From JALGVA01 sp964617715 (lineage in GTDB: Bacteria > Armatimonadota > Zipacnadia > Zipacnadales > UBA5352), in the NCBI GenBank assembly GCA_964617715.1, contig CAZTZN010000002.1, positions 30,233-94,232 of the forward strand: a stretch of DNA of 64,000 bases, in the 5' to 3' direction. The translations under genes were made by a program, and so were the position numbers. Shown here piece by piece: positions 50,515 through 59,270 of the stretch (positions are counted from its first letter, which is position 1; the number at the start of each line of letters is the position of its first letter). The notes beneath the pieces were generated by a model that saw only the letters and a list, made by a program, of their open reading frames with translations, had not been told where the DNA came from and ran no database searches.

Positions 50515-52470
50515 CTACTCGTACTTCAGGTCCAGGATCTCCCACACCTCCACCGGTTCGGAGAACCCGCGCACCTCGACCGGCCCTATCGCCCGGGCCT
50601 CGACCGCACCGGCCACTTGCTCGTACGTCTCGCGGCTGACAAGAATCTGCGCCCCGAACTCCTTGGTCAGATTCTCAAGCCGCGACGCCAGGTTGACCCG
50701 CGCCCCGATGGCCGTATACTGCATACGCTCGCCGGTCCCCACATAGCCCACCACCGCCTCGCCGCTGGCAACTCCGATCCCCGCGGCGAGTTCGGGCATG
50801 CCGTGGAACTCCCACTCGGCCTGATTGTATCGGATGCGCCGCTGCATGTGCACGGCGGCGCGCACCGCCAGCAGAGCGTGATCGGGCTGCTCGGCAGGCG
50901 AGTTCCAGAAGGCCATCAGGCCATCGCCGATGTACTTGTCGAGAGTACCCTCGAACTCCCAGATGGTCTCGTGAACCAGGTAGAAGAAGCGGTTCAGAAG
51001 CTCGACGGTCTGCTCGGGCGCCATCTGCTCGGATCGGTCGGTGAAGTTGCGGATATCGGCGAACATCACGGTCACCACGCGCCGTTGCCCCTGCAACAGA
51101 GCGTCGGCATCCTCCTCGATGACGCGCTCCATCACCGCCGCCGGCACGAACCGCGACAGAGCCCCGAGCGTACGTTCCTGCTCGCTCTCGGCGCCGACCA
51201 GGCGCACGCTCAATGCCGCCAGCACCATGAGCAGCATCACCAGGTTCGGAGCGGCCATCTCGATGACGATGCCGTCGGCGAACAGCGCCACCGCGAGCCA
51301 ATTGTAGCCCACGAAGACCGCGATCGCCACGCCCATCGCCCACATCGGGCGAGGCGCCGACAGACCGAGGATCAGCGCCGCGGCGAGGGCGATGGTGGTG
51401 AAGATGCACACCTCGCCCGGGGCCTGGCGGAGCATGTGGCCGGAGAGAATATTGGCCAACGCGTTGGCCTGCGTCTCGACGCCATTGTAGACGGTGTCGA
51501 ACGGGCACGCCCGCAGGTCATACAGCCCCGGAGCGCTCACCGCCACGAACACGATCTTCCCCTCCAGCCGCTCACGCGCGACATCCGGCTGCTTGTCCGC
51601 CAGTGCGAGCAAATCGCGCACTGAGATGTAGGGATACGTACCGGCGCCGCCGGCAAAGTCTATGAGCATACGGCCCGAGCGGTCGATGGGGATGCGGCGC
51701 CGTCCGCCGAGGTCGATGGCGCGACCCGGGTAGATGGTCACTCGCGCGGGGGGCACATCCAGGATTCCGGCCGCAGCCGCGACCGACAGCGACGGGTACA
51801 GCTCGTCACCGCGACGCACAACCGGGAAAGTGTGACGGTACACACCATCGCCTGAGTCCGCGACGTTGACGAAGCCGACGTCCGCGGCCGCCTTCGCCAG
51901 TCCGGGCAGCGGCGCAGTCACCTCGCCGAGTTCGAAGAGGCGCGCCACCGCGTTCAGGCCACCACTGTGCGCCACGCGCGCCTGCGACCAGCTCCTCCCG
52001 GCCGGCCCAAAGTCACCGGCCGGCCGCACGGATCCCGTGGAGGTGTGGCCGAAGGCCGCGTGATAGACCATGCCCGCCTCGGCGGTGGCGTCGATAAGTT
52101 CCTGGTCCGACGCCGCGCCCCCCTCCGACAGATCAGGCTCCGCAAAGAAAATGTCGAATATGATGGCCTTCACACCGATGTCCTGAAGGGTGCGGATCAC
52201 CTGGGCGAAACGCCTGCGCGGCCACGGCCAGCGTCCCAGCTCGACTACGCTGCCCTCATCGACCTCGACGATGGCGAGGCGGGGATCAGGCTCGCGAGGG
52301 CCGCGGTGGGTGAAACGCCAGTCAATCGTGCGCAGCTCAAGGCGGTCGAGATGCGTGAGCTGCGGCCAGAAGCGGATCGCCAGCACCAGCACCACGATCG
52401 CCGGCGCCAGCCAGAGCAGGCGTCGTCGGGCCTCGCGTTCGGGCGAAGGACGCCGATTCATGGTCATCAT
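50515..52470 (-). CDS. CHASE2-sensor class III adenylate/guanylate cyclase
   Basis: A 651-residue membrane cyclase. After one membrane segment (about 18-35) an extracytoplasmic CHASE2 sensor occupies about 45-350 (LRTIDWRFTHRGPREPDPRL, IGVKAIIFDIFF, DLRACPFDTVYNGVE), followed by three membrane segments (355-425) and a cytosolic class III catalytic domain. Metal-binding Asp472 (MFADIRNFTD) and Asp516, and Lys512 in DKYIGDGLMAFW, favour ATP as substrate and cAMP as product; the transition-state Asn/Arg motif is in ARVNLASRLE. It is divergent from a FecR-domain gene 115 bases away. Confidence 0.92.
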   Translation of the reverse strand: MMTMNRRPSPEREARRRLLWLAPAIVVLVLAIRFWPQLTHLDRLELRTIDWRFTHRGPREPDPRLAIVEVDEGSVVELGRWPWPRRRFAQVIRTLQDIGVKAIIFDIFFAEPDLSEGGAASDQELIDATAEAGMVYHAAFGHTSTGSVRPAGDFGPAGRSWSQARVAHSGGLNAVARLFELGEVTAPLPGLAKAAADVGFVNVADSGDGVYRHTFPVVRRGDELYPSLSVAAAAGILDVPPARVTIYPGRAIDLGGRRRIPIDRSGRMLIDFAGGAGTYPYISVRDLLALADKQPDVARERLEGKIVFVAVSAPGLYDLRACPFDTVYNGVETQANALANILSGHMLRQAPGEVCIFTTIALAAALILGLSAPRPMWAMGVAIAVFVGYNWLAVALFADGIVIEMAAPNLVMLLMVLAALSVRLVGAESEQERTLGALSRFVPAAVMERVIEEDADALLQGQRRVVTVMFADIRNFTDRSEQMAPEQTVELLNRFFYLVHETIWEFEGTLDKYIGDGLMAFWNSPAEQPDHALLAVRAAVHMQRRIRYNQAEWEFHGMPELAAGIGVASGEAVVGYVGTGERMQYTAIGARVNLASRLENLTKEFGAQILVSRETYEQVAGAVEARAIGPVEVRGFSEPVEVWEILDLKYE

Positions 52471-52585
52471 GTGAACGCGCGCACGGGTTTACCGCGGCCC
52501 CGCGCAGGGTATCACGACCGTGGGAGCGCGGGTGGCTCCCGAAGTCGCGTGCGACGGCATCAGCAGTATAAACGGGGAACGCGTG

Positions 52586-53473
52586 ATGCGCAAATCCGCA
52601 GTGCTGCTCGTAGGCGTTCTCGCCATCTTCATATTCCTCGGCGTGATGATGCTGCAATCGCTGGTTATCGTGCAGCGCATCGCGTCGGTGAGTGAGGTCG
52701 TCGGCGACGTCTACGTGAAGGCCCGTGCCGACGTGGACTTCTCGGTGCTCGGCCAGCGCGAGCATGTGCTCGCCGGCACAACGGTCAAGACCGGCCCGGC
52801 GAGCGCCGTGACCCTCAATTGGGTGGACGGCTCACGGGTTCGGCTGGGGCCGGAGACGACGGTCCGCGTGCGCAAATGCACCATGAACACCCGCACCAGA
52901 GCCACGACCTCGTTGTTCGACCTCGATGTGGGCCGGATCTGGGTGCGCGTGCTGTCGGTGCTGGGCGGCCAGACCAAGTTCGAGGTGCACACGCCTACCG
53001 CGACCGCAGGGGTGCGCGGCACCGTATTCTCTGTGGCGGTTGACCCGAGCGGAGAGACCCGGGTCGCGGTCTACGAGGGCGAAGTGCACGTCGCAACCGA
53101 GGCCGCAGAAGCTACAGTGAGCCCCGGGCAGCAGGCGGCGGTCGGGACCGATGGCCGGCCGGAGATCGCGCGCGCGCCGGAGGATGCGCTGAACTGGCAG
53201 GAGCAGACGGGGATTATCGGGCCGCGCCTCGACCTGGATGTCGGGCCACAGGTGGCGGTGCCCGCCGGAGCGACGGCGGTCACCATCTCCGGGGTAGCTG
53301 AGCCCGGAGCACAAGTCAGCGTCAACGGCACCCCGGTCGAGTTGGACCAACGCTACCGCTTCACCGTCGAGGTGCCCCTGGGCGCGGCGACCGACGGCCT
53401 GATCGTAGTCAACGCGCAGGACTACCGCGGCGCAACGACCGTACGGGCGGTCGCGCTCGCGCAGTCACAATAG
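52586..53473 (+). CDS. Membrane-anchored FecR-domain protein with Ig-like C-terminus
   Basis: ATG 52586 has GGGGAA six bases upstream. The 295-residue product has one N-terminal membrane segment (about 5-28, uncleaved-looking), a FecR domain (about 45-150) with LAGTTVKTGPASAVTLNWVDG, RLGPETTVRV, and FEVHTPTATAGVRGTVFSV, then an Ig-like or glucodextranase-type beta-sandwich (about 215-290, AGATAVTISGVAEPGAQVSVNG). FecR domains sense or transmit signals across envelopes. The gene is head to head with the CHASE2 cyclase; the two may form a sensory pair. It ends before a terminator. Confidence 0.88.
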   Translation: MRKSAVLLVGVLAIFIFLGVMMLQSLVIVQRIASVSEVVGDVYVKARADVDFSVLGQREHVLAGTTVKTGPASAVTLNWVDGSRVRLGPETTVRVRKCTMNTRTRATTSLFDLDVGRIWVRVLSVLGGQTKFEVHTPTATAGVRGTVFSVAVDPSGETRVAVYEGEVHVATEAAEATVSPGQQAAVGTDGRPEIARAPEDALNWQEQTGIIGPRLDLDVGPQVAVPAGATAVTISGVAEPGAQVSVNGTPVELDQRYRFTVEVPLGAATDGLIVVNAQDYRGATTVRAVALAQSQ

Positions 53474-53492
53474 CCGACACTACAACGCCGCG

Positions 53493-53520
53493 AACGTCCG
53501 GGCGAGGCCGCCCGGGCGTT
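53493..53520 (+). terminator. Terminator of the FecR-domain gene
   Basis: Twelve-base arms (53493-53504 and 53509-53520) pair fully with one G-U wobble around AGGC; the stem ends in GTT and TGTGTGTT follows. It lies between two convergent genes and may also stop the minus-strand operon. Confidence 0.7.
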
Positions 53521-53544
53521 TGTGTGTTCTGCCGACTGTCGTAC

Positions 53545-54642
53545 TCAGATGATCTTGCGCTGCAAAATCGCCCACTCCACGGCCTTGAGCACGTAGGACA
53601 GGGCGAGCAGGCCGATGATCACGTAGAAGAAGAAGAACACCGCCGGGCTGTCGAGAGCCCGCACCCAGTCGTCCACCGGCACCTGCGACCCGAAGGCAAG
53701 CTGGTGCGCGAGTCGGGCCAGCGTCTCGATAAAGGCCGCGTAGAGCTTGCGCACGATGGGGTAGGCGGCGAGCAGCCCGATGATAGAGGCCGCTATGATC
53801 AACGGGTTGAACACGCGGAACTTGTCGCGCTGGTGCTCGTTGAAGATCGGGCACTCGCGGCACTGGCGGGTGCGCTTGACGCCTGCGGCGCGCCCGTCGG
53901 TGAGGTCCGTGCGCACGTAGGTCGCGTCCTGCTGGCCGATCTCCTTCCCCGCACCGCGGCGCAGCAGCGTCTCGATCAGGTGCGGGTCGCAGTTGCACCC
54001 CTGCCCGATGCGCCAGCAGCTCTTGCGCGCCTTGTAGGCCGGGCACATCTCCCTGATGGCTTCGTGGCAGTAGGGCATCTCCCAGCAGCGCGCCAGGCGG
54101 TACCACGGTCGTCGGGTGGTCGAGGGCTTGGGCTTTTCGAAGCCCTGCAGCTCATCGATCCGGGCTCGTCGGGCGGGCGCCTCGCGGATGAAGTTGACGA
54201 TCTCGATGAACATGCGCGCACCCACGACGAACAACATCATCTCCCCGGTGGCGTTCGCCCAGCGAGTGATGATCTGCCCCGCCTGCGCCGCCTGGCTGCT
54301 GACCTGCCCGGCCACCATCAGGGGCAGGCCGAACATGACACCGAAGCCGATGATGCCCCCGATGACCGAGTACGCGACCTCGCCGTAGGTGACGATGACG
54401 AGGCAGACCGCCCCCAAGGCGCCGCTGCCGGCCATGATCTGGCCCATCAGCGTCAGATTGCGGAGGATGCGCTCATCCACCGGCTGTGACAGGTGGCCCC
54501 CGTACACCCCGTAGAGGATGTACGCGGTACTGGCGAGGAACAGGATGATCGCGACCTTCAGTGCGGTCGCGGCCCAGCTCACCAGCTTCGCCATCAGGTC
54601 AATGCTGATGGTGGACGCCCCGCCGCCGCGCAATCGGCTCAC
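53545..54642 (-). CDS. Cysteine-rich polytopic membrane protein
   Basis: A 365-residue protein with hydrophobic segments at about 22-47, 66-88, 92-112, 132-150, 280-300 and 330-355. A cytosolic or periplasmic loop between the fourth and fifth carries eight cysteines: C186, C192, C200, C209, C216, C218, C261 and C264, in the pattern CWEMPYC, CPAY, SCW, GCNC and CREC. The CWE-CPAY-CW order resembles small cysteine modules seen in signalling proteins of other phyla and should bind a metal or iron-sulphur cluster. GTG 54642 overlaps GAGAGG; TTG 54633 with GAGGTGA upstream is an equally good start. It is the last gene of the PilT operon. Confidence 0.8.
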   Translation of the reverse strand: MSRLRGGGASTISIDLMAKLVSWAATALKVAIILFLASTAYILYGVYGGHLSQPVDERILRNLTLMGQIMAGSGALGAVCLVIVTYGEVAYSVIGGIIGFGVMFGLPLMVAGQVSSQAAQAGQIITRWANATGEMMLFVVGARMFIEIVNFIREAPARRARIDELQGFEKPKPSTTRRPWYRLARCWEMPYCHEAIREMCPAYKARKSCWRIGQGCNCDPHLIETLLRRGAGKEIGQQDATYVRTDLTDGRAAGVKRTRQCRECPIFNEHQRDKFRVFNPLIIAASIIGLLAAYPIVRKLYAAFIETLARLAHQLAFGSQVPVDDWVRALDSPAVFFFFYVIIGLLALSYVLKAVEWAILQRKII

Positions 54643-54662
54643 CTCTCTTCCGCGTCGGACCG

Positions 54663-55880
54663 CTATCCGCCGTCGGCGATCTCCGCCGCTGCCAGGTACT
54701 CCTCGGGGATCGGGTAGTCATCGAGGAATTGCAGCAGGTCGGACTTCTGGTTGGCGCGGTTGTAGGCTTCCTCGAAGGCGATGACGTCATCGCGCACCAG
54801 CCGCGCGAGGTTGGTCTCCAGAAGCTGCATCCCCAGGTGCTTGCTGCTCTGGATGGTCGAACGCATCTGCGAACTCTTGCGCTCGCGGATGAGGTTGCCG
54901 ATGGCGGCTGAGCCGCCCGCCTCGCCCACCATGATCTCATAGGCCGCCACGCGCCCCTTGCCATCCTTCCTCGGGATCAGCTCCTCCGAGAACACGGCCA
55001 TGAGCGAGGTGGAGGTCATGGCGCGGATCTCCTCCTGCTCGGAGGACGGGAAGCCGGTGACCAGCCGGTCCACGGTCTTGGGGGCGCTGACGGTGTGCAG
55101 AGTCGAGAGCACGAGGTGACCGGTCTCGGCGGCCTGCAGGCAGGCGCGCATGGTCTCGAGGTCGCGCATCTCACCGACCAGCATCACATCGGGGTCCGAA
55201 CGCATGTTGCGCGTGACCGATTCGGCGAAGCTGGACACGTCCACACCCACTTCGCGCTGGTTTAGGATCGAGCGCTTGCCCACATGGTAGTACTCGATCG
55301 GGTCCTCGATGGTGATGATATGGGTGTCGCGCTCCCGGTTGATGTAGTCAATCATGGACGCGATGGTCGTGGTCTTGCCGCACCCGGTCGGGCCGGTGAG
55401 CAGGATGATACCGCGCGGGCGGTGCAGAAGCTCCTGAACCTGTGCCACGGGCAGGCCGAGCTGCTCGAAGGTCAGGATCTCGTCCGGGATCAACCGCAGC
55501 GCGATGGCCGGATTGCCCTTCTGCTGGAAGATGCTCACGCGGAAACGCGCGCCGCTCTCCAGCGCGGCCGCGATATCCGCCCCTCCGGTCTCATGGAACT
55601 TCTGCCAGTAACGGTTGGTGGGGTCGTCCTCGCCGATGAGGACACACGTTGCGGCCAGTGTATCCTCGTAGGTCAACTCCTTGTAGCCCTCGACGCGGTA
55701 GAGCCGGCCGTGGAGGCGGAAGACCGGCGGCTCGCCCACGGTCAGGTGCAGGTCTGACGCGCCGAGTGTCTCGCACGCCTCCATGAGCATCTCGACAACG
55801 TCTCCGTCCATGGTTCGGCCGGCCGCCGCCGTCAGATCCGGCGGCGCCTTCATGGTTCTGCGGATGAAGTCCTGGCCCAT
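54663..55880 (-). CDS. pilT: PilT-type ATPase (type IV pilus retraction)
   Basis: A 405-residue secretion ATPase of the PilT family, which pulls back type IV pili by removing pilin subunits. ATG 55880 has GAGGAG upstream; a longer frame to 55916 lacks a site. Seen: N-terminal ASDLHLTVGEPPVFRLHG (41-58), Walker A GPTGCGKT (163-170), Asp box ITIEDPIEYY, Walker B PDVMLVGEMRDLETM, and His box GHLVLSTLHT. It follows a second PilT-like gene by 86 bases and precedes the cysteine-rich membrane protein by 20 bases. Confidence 0.92.
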   Translation of the reverse strand: MGQDFIRRTMKAPPDLTAAAGRTMDGDVVEMLMEACETLGASDLHLTVGEPPVFRLHGRLYRVEGYKELTYEDTLAATCVLIGEDDPTNRYWQKFHETGGADIAAALESGARFRVSIFQQKGNPAIALRLIPDEILTFEQLGLPVAQVQELLHRPRGIILLTGPTGCGKTTTIASMIDYINRERDTHIITIEDPIEYYHVGKRSILNQREVGVDVSSFAESVTRNMRSDPDVMLVGEMRDLETMRACLQAAETGHLVLSTLHTVSAPKTVDRLVTGFPSSEQEEIRAMTSTSLMAVFSEELIPRKDGKGRVAAYEIMVGEAGGSAAIGNLIRERKSSQMRSTIQSSKHLGMQLLETNLARLVRDDVIAFEEAYNRANQKSDLLQFLDDYPIPEEYLAAAEIADGG

Positions 55881-55966
55881 GTTCGATCTCCTCACCACGT
55901 AAGGTTGGCACGGCACTCAATTGCCTGGTCCGGCAGGGGCCCGCCGGCGGCGGGCCGATTCGTCGC

Positions 55967-57193
55967 CTACTGCTCACGGCGCGGGCGACGCGCGCGCCGC
56001 CCCTCTTCCACGCGCTGGCGCGGGCCACTGCGGGCGGCCTCCTGCGCTATCTTCTGCGCCTCGGGCACGTCGCCACGCGCGCCACCGATGCCGGGTTGCT
56101 CACGGGCGGCCTGCTCGGCCTCGGCCGGGTCAACGCGTCGCAGCATCTGGCGCATCTCGGTGTAGTTGCCTGCGTAGAACAGGGCGTCGCGCGCGGTGAT
56201 CTTGCCCTCGGTGTAGAGCTTCAGCAGAGCCTGGTTGCGCGTCTGCATCCCCCAGTAGCCCCCGTCCTGCATGACCGCATAGGCGTCGCTCGGTCGGCCC
56301 TCCTCGATCAGCTTGGCGACGGTGGGGTTGACCACCATCACCTCGACCGCCGCCACGCGCCCCTCGGTGCCCACGCGCGGCACCAGCGACTGCGACAGCA
56401 CCGCGCGCAGCGACTTGGCCATGCGCAGACAGATCTGCGCCTTCTCGTGCGGCGGGAACATGTTGATGATGCGCTCCATGGTCTCGGCGGCGCTGGCGGT
56501 GTGAACCGTCGAGAACACCAGGTGGCCGGTCTCAGCCGCCTGCATCGCCACCTGCATGGTCTCGACGTCGCGCATCTCACCGATGAGGATGATGTCCGGA
56601 CTCTGACGCACCACGTATTTCATGGCGTCCTGGAAGCTCATGGTGTCAATGCCGACTTCGCGCTGGTTGACGATGCTCTTCTTGTCACGATGCACGTACT
56701 CGATGGGATCCTCGATCGTGACGATGTTGGCCTCACGGTTCTCGTTGATATGGTTGATCATCGCGGCCAGGCTCGTGGACTTGCCGCAGCCGGTGGGCCC
56801 GGTGACCAGGCATACCCCCTGCGGGCTCATGGCTATGTCCTTGAGGACCGGCGGCAATTCCAGCTCGTCGATGGTCATGATCTCCAGCGGGATGATGCGC
56901 ATGACCAGCCCGATGGTGTTCTGCTGCCTGAAGATGTTGATACGCAGGCGGCAGGCGTCACCGATGGTGAGACCCACGTCGCGCTCGGGTACCTCCTCGA
57001 ACAGCTCCCACTGGCGCTCAGTCATCAGCTCCTGCGCCATCGCCTCGGTCATCTCTGCGGTCACTACCGGGTACTGGTCCCAGCGGCGGATCTTCCCTTG
57101 GGCGCGTATGTGCGGGTGCGTGTCGGCCTTCCAGAACACGTCAGAGGCCCTGATCTCTGCCGCAGCCAGCACTACCTCTCTCCAGTCGAACAC
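55967..57193 (-). CDS. PilT/PilU-type ATPase
   Basis: A second PilT-family ATPase, 408 residues, starting at GTG 57193 with AAGGAGG nine bases upstream. Walker A TGPTGCGKST (131-140), VTIEDPIEYVHR, SPDIILIGEMRDVETM and GHLVFSTVHT are all present. The C-terminal 45 residues are Arg/Glu-rich and probably disordered (PRQRVEEGRRARRPRREQ). Two PilT-like genes in tandem recall the pilT-pilU arrangement, in which PilU assists PilT; which one is the main motor here is not decidable. No other pilus-assembly gene is in the window. Confidence 0.9.
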   Translation of the reverse strand: MFDWREVVLAAAEIRASDVFWKADTHPHIRAQGKIRRWDQYPVVTAEMTEAMAQELMTERQWELFEEVPERDVGLTIGDACRLRINIFRQQNTIGLVMRIIPLEIMTIDELELPPVLKDIAMSPQGVCLVTGPTGCGKSTSLAAMINHINENREANIVTIEDPIEYVHRDKKSIVNQREVGIDTMSFQDAMKYVVRQSPDIILIGEMRDVETMQVAMQAAETGHLVFSTVHTASAAETMERIINMFPPHEKAQICLRMAKSLRAVLSQSLVPRVGTEGRVAAVEVMVVNPTVAKLIEEGRPSDAYAVMQDGGYWGMQTRNQALLKLYTEGKITARDALFYAGNYTEMRQMLRRVDPAEAEQAAREQPGIGGARGDVPEAQKIAQEAARSGPRQRVEEGRRARRPRREQ

Positions 57194-57314
57194 GGCGTGC
57201 AGCCTCCTTCACTCCCCCGCCCGCTTTCACGCTCCCCGGGGGCTATTGGTACACCCGCAGTGTTCGGCGCGCAGAGGAAGTAGTCCTTCCGGACCACGAG
57301 TTCTTAAACGAAAA

Positions 57315-57340
57315 GCGTCGGCAACTGCCGCTGCCGACGC
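57315..57340 (-). terminator. Terminator of tRNA-Ala
   Basis: Nine-base arms (57332-57340 and 57315-57323 read on the minus strand) around an eight-base loop, followed on the minus strand by TTTTCGTTT. It starts 12 bases after the tRNA 3' end. Confidence 0.8.
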
Positions 57341-57351
57341 CGGATAGCCTG

Positions 57352-57426
57352 TGGTGGAGCAGGCGGGAATCGAACCCGCGACCTTCTCCATGCCAAGGAG
57401 ACGCGCTCCCTCTGCGCCACTGCCCC
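57352..57426 (-). tRNA. tRNA-Ala(GGC)
   Basis: A 75-base cloverleaf read on the minus strand from 57426 (GGGGCAG) to the encoded CCA at 57354-57352. Anticodon arm TCTCC-TTGGCAT-GGAGA gives anticodon GGC. The acceptor stem has G3-U70, the identity pair of tRNA-Ala, and the T-arm is GCGGG-TTCGATT-CCCGC. The CCA end is encoded. It has its own promoter and terminator. Confidence 0.97.
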
Positions 57427-57442
57427 ACAGTCCTGCATTGGG

Positions 57443-57471
57443 ATTGTAGCAAACCGCCCCCTCCGCGTCAA
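57443..57471 (-). promoter_or_regulatory. Promoter of tRNA-Ala(GGC)
   Basis: Minus-strand TTGACG (57471-57466) and TACAAT (57448-57443) with a 17-bp spacer, ending 16 bases before the tRNA 5' end. Confidence 0.8.
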
Positions 57472-57570
57472 GCCACGGAAGGGAGGCCGCCGCCGGGCGG
57501 CCCGCGAACCTGCACCTGACCTATCGGGGACCGGCATCGCGATCACAGGCGACAGACGGCAGTGGCGGGA

Positions 57571-58150
57571 ATGCGCATGAAGGTCGGCATGGTAGGCTCC
57601 GCGGGGGCCAACTCAGCCACGAGGTGCGGGGGAAGGTGCGGGAGATGGGGCGTTGCCTGGCGCGATACGGTATCATCGTGGTGACCGGCGCCGCACCTGG
57701 ACTGCCCATGAGGCGGTGATGGGAGCCAAGGAGGTGGGGGCGCTGGTCGTAGGGATCTCACCTGCACTCTCGCTTGACGAGCATCGCGATGTCTACGGCT
57801 CGCCGTGGAATGAATACGACGTGTTCGTGTTCACCGGCAGCGGACTGATGGGTCGCGAGATCGAGATCATTCGCACCTGCGAGGCCGCGGTCGTCTGCGG
57901 CGGGCGTTCGGGTACGCTCGGAGAGTTCGCCATCGCCTACGACGAGGCGCGGCTTATCGGCGCACTGACCGGCACGGGTGGAGTCGCCGACCACATCTCC
58001 GACCTGGTGCACATCATCAACAAAGAAACCGGCGCCGACATTGTCGCCGACGCCGATCCCGAAGCACTGTGTCAGAAGATGCTGGCCTGTCACGAAGACC
58101 GCGTCAGGAGAGGCGTCGCCTACCGCGGGCCCGTCATCCACGACACCTGA
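57571..58150 (+). pseudogene. SLOG-superfamily (TIGR00725-like) gene with two frameshifts
   Basis: Three frames joined together read as one TIGR00725-like, LOG/SLOG Rossmann protein: frame 1 from ATG 57571 (MRMKVGMVGSAGANS) to about 57613, frame 2 from 57615 (SHEVRGKVREMGRCLARYGI) to about 57706, and frame 3 from 57707 (HEAVMGAKEVGALVVGI) to the stop at 58150. Each junction needs one missing base. The third part keeps the conserved CGGRSGTLGEFAIAYDE nucleotide-binding motif. Either this is a decayed gene or two single-base errors lie in the assembly; codon use stays normal across the joins, which favours errors or a very recent loss. SLOG proteins bind or cleave nucleotide-derived ligands. 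Confidence 0.75.
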
Positions 58151-58204
58151 GTGTGCCCCCGGAGGGCCTCGCAGTGCCTGTCCTCGGGCGAGCGCCCTCG
58201 CAAC

Positions 58205-58720
58205 TCAGACGCCCCAGTGCTCAGGCATGATGATCTCATCGAGCGTCAGCCGCTTCTTGGGCGGCGCCTCGGTGTCCGGGTAGCCGATGGGCAGCAAGCC
58301 CACCACGATGACTTCGTCGGGGATGCCCAGCAGGTCCTTGACCCTGTCGGCGTTGAAGGCGCCGATCCAGCACGTCCCCAGCCCCTCCTCGACCGCCATC
58401 AGCGTCATGTACGCCATCGCGATGGACACGTCAAGTGGGAAGCAGTGCAGCCCGCAGGACATGACGTGCTCGGTGGTGATCGCACAGGCTACGATCACCG
58501 CCGGCGCCTCAGCCACGAAGGCCTGACCGTTGGCGGCCTCGCCCAGGGACCGGCGCATCTGCGGGTCCCGGACGACCACGAAACGCCACTCCTGCAGGTT
58601 GCGCGCCGACGGCGCCAGTCGCGCCCCCTCCAGCACGCGTTCGAGCTTCTCCTCCTCGATCTCGTAGTCCTTGAACTTGCGCACGCTGAAGCGACGCCTG
58701 ATGGCCTCCATCACCGTCAT
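58205..58720 (-). CDS. Nitroreductase family protein
   Basis: A 171-residue FMN-dependent nitroreductase. FMN-binding N-terminus RRRFSVRKFKDYEI (8-21), LAPSARNLQEWRFVVV (35-50), and EEGLGTCWIGAFN near 112-124 are typical, as is the ending with a short 'PPKKRLTLDEII'. The compact size matches the smaller NfnB-like members that reduce quinones, nitro groups or other electrophiles. It starts 37 bases after the flavin reductase gene on the same strand, which could supply reduced flavin. Confidence 0.9.
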   Translation of the reverse strand: MTVMEAIRRRFSVRKFKDYEIEEEKLERVLEGARLAPSARNLQEWRFVVVRDPQMRRSLGEAANGQAFVAEAPAVIVACAITTEHVMSCGLHCFPLDVSIAMAYMTLMAVEEGLGTCWIGAFNADRVKDLLGIPDEVIVVGLLPIGYPDTEAPPKKRLTLDEIIMPEHWGV

Positions 58721-58757
58721 CGAGATTCACCCTTCATTCGCGGATAGGTGCGTCGTG

Positions 58758-59270
58758 TCACTGCGGCGCGACCGCAGGCGCTCCGGGAGCGAAGCTGCCT
58801 GCGAAGTTGAGCAGCGTCTCCACGGGCTCGTCAGGCACGTGCGCCGCGACGACCTCACCGACGAAGATGGTGTGATCGCCCGCCGGGTACGCCGCCCACA
58901 CCCGACACTCAAGGTTGATCGCCGCCTCAGCCAGCAGCGGCACATCGATCTCGCTCGGCTCGGAGGTCGGGATGTCGAACTCCTCAAACTTGCTCACATC
59001 CGCGCCCGAGCGCGAGCCCGAGTATTTCACCAGCTCGGCCTGCGTCTCACCGGCCCACGCGAACACGAATTCGCCGGTCTCCTCAATGCACCGGTGTGTG
59101 TACCGCTCGGGCGCGATGGCCACACACACCAGGCGCGGCTCCCCCGAGCAGATCATGCCCCAGCCGGCCGGCATCAGGTTGGGTCGGCCCTGCGCGTCAC
59201 GCGCGACGACCAGGATCACCCACTCGGGGTACTTCCGCTGTATCGCCTCACTCGGATCGACCTTCCGCAT
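58758..59270 (-). CDS. Flavin reductase-like domain protein
   Basis: A 170-residue flavin-binding split-barrel protein. ATG 59270 (MRKVDPSEAIQRKYPEWVIL) with AGGAGG upstream is preferred; the frame continues upstream to 59426 but without a ribosome site or conserved sequence. Features: VARDAQGRPNLMPAGWGMICSGEP (about 25-48, in parts) and RLVCVAIAPERYTHRCIEETGEF, typical of flavoredoxin or the FMN reductase component. Co-oriented with and just upstream of the nitroreductase, suggesting a two-gene redox unit. Confidence 0.88.
   Translation of the reverse strand: MRKVDPSEAIQRKYPEWVILVVARDAQGRPNLMPAGWGMICSGEPRLVCVAIAPERYTHRCIEETGEFVFAWAGETQAELVKYSGSRSGADVSKFEEFDIPTSEPSEIDVPLLAEAAINLECRVWAAYPAGDHTIFVGEVVAAHVPDEPVETLLNFAGSFAPGAPAVAPQ

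Noticed and set aside
57250..57310. Attachment site or integrated element at the tRNA-Ala 3' end
   Set aside because: No integrase, no repeated tRNA end and no change in composition next to it.
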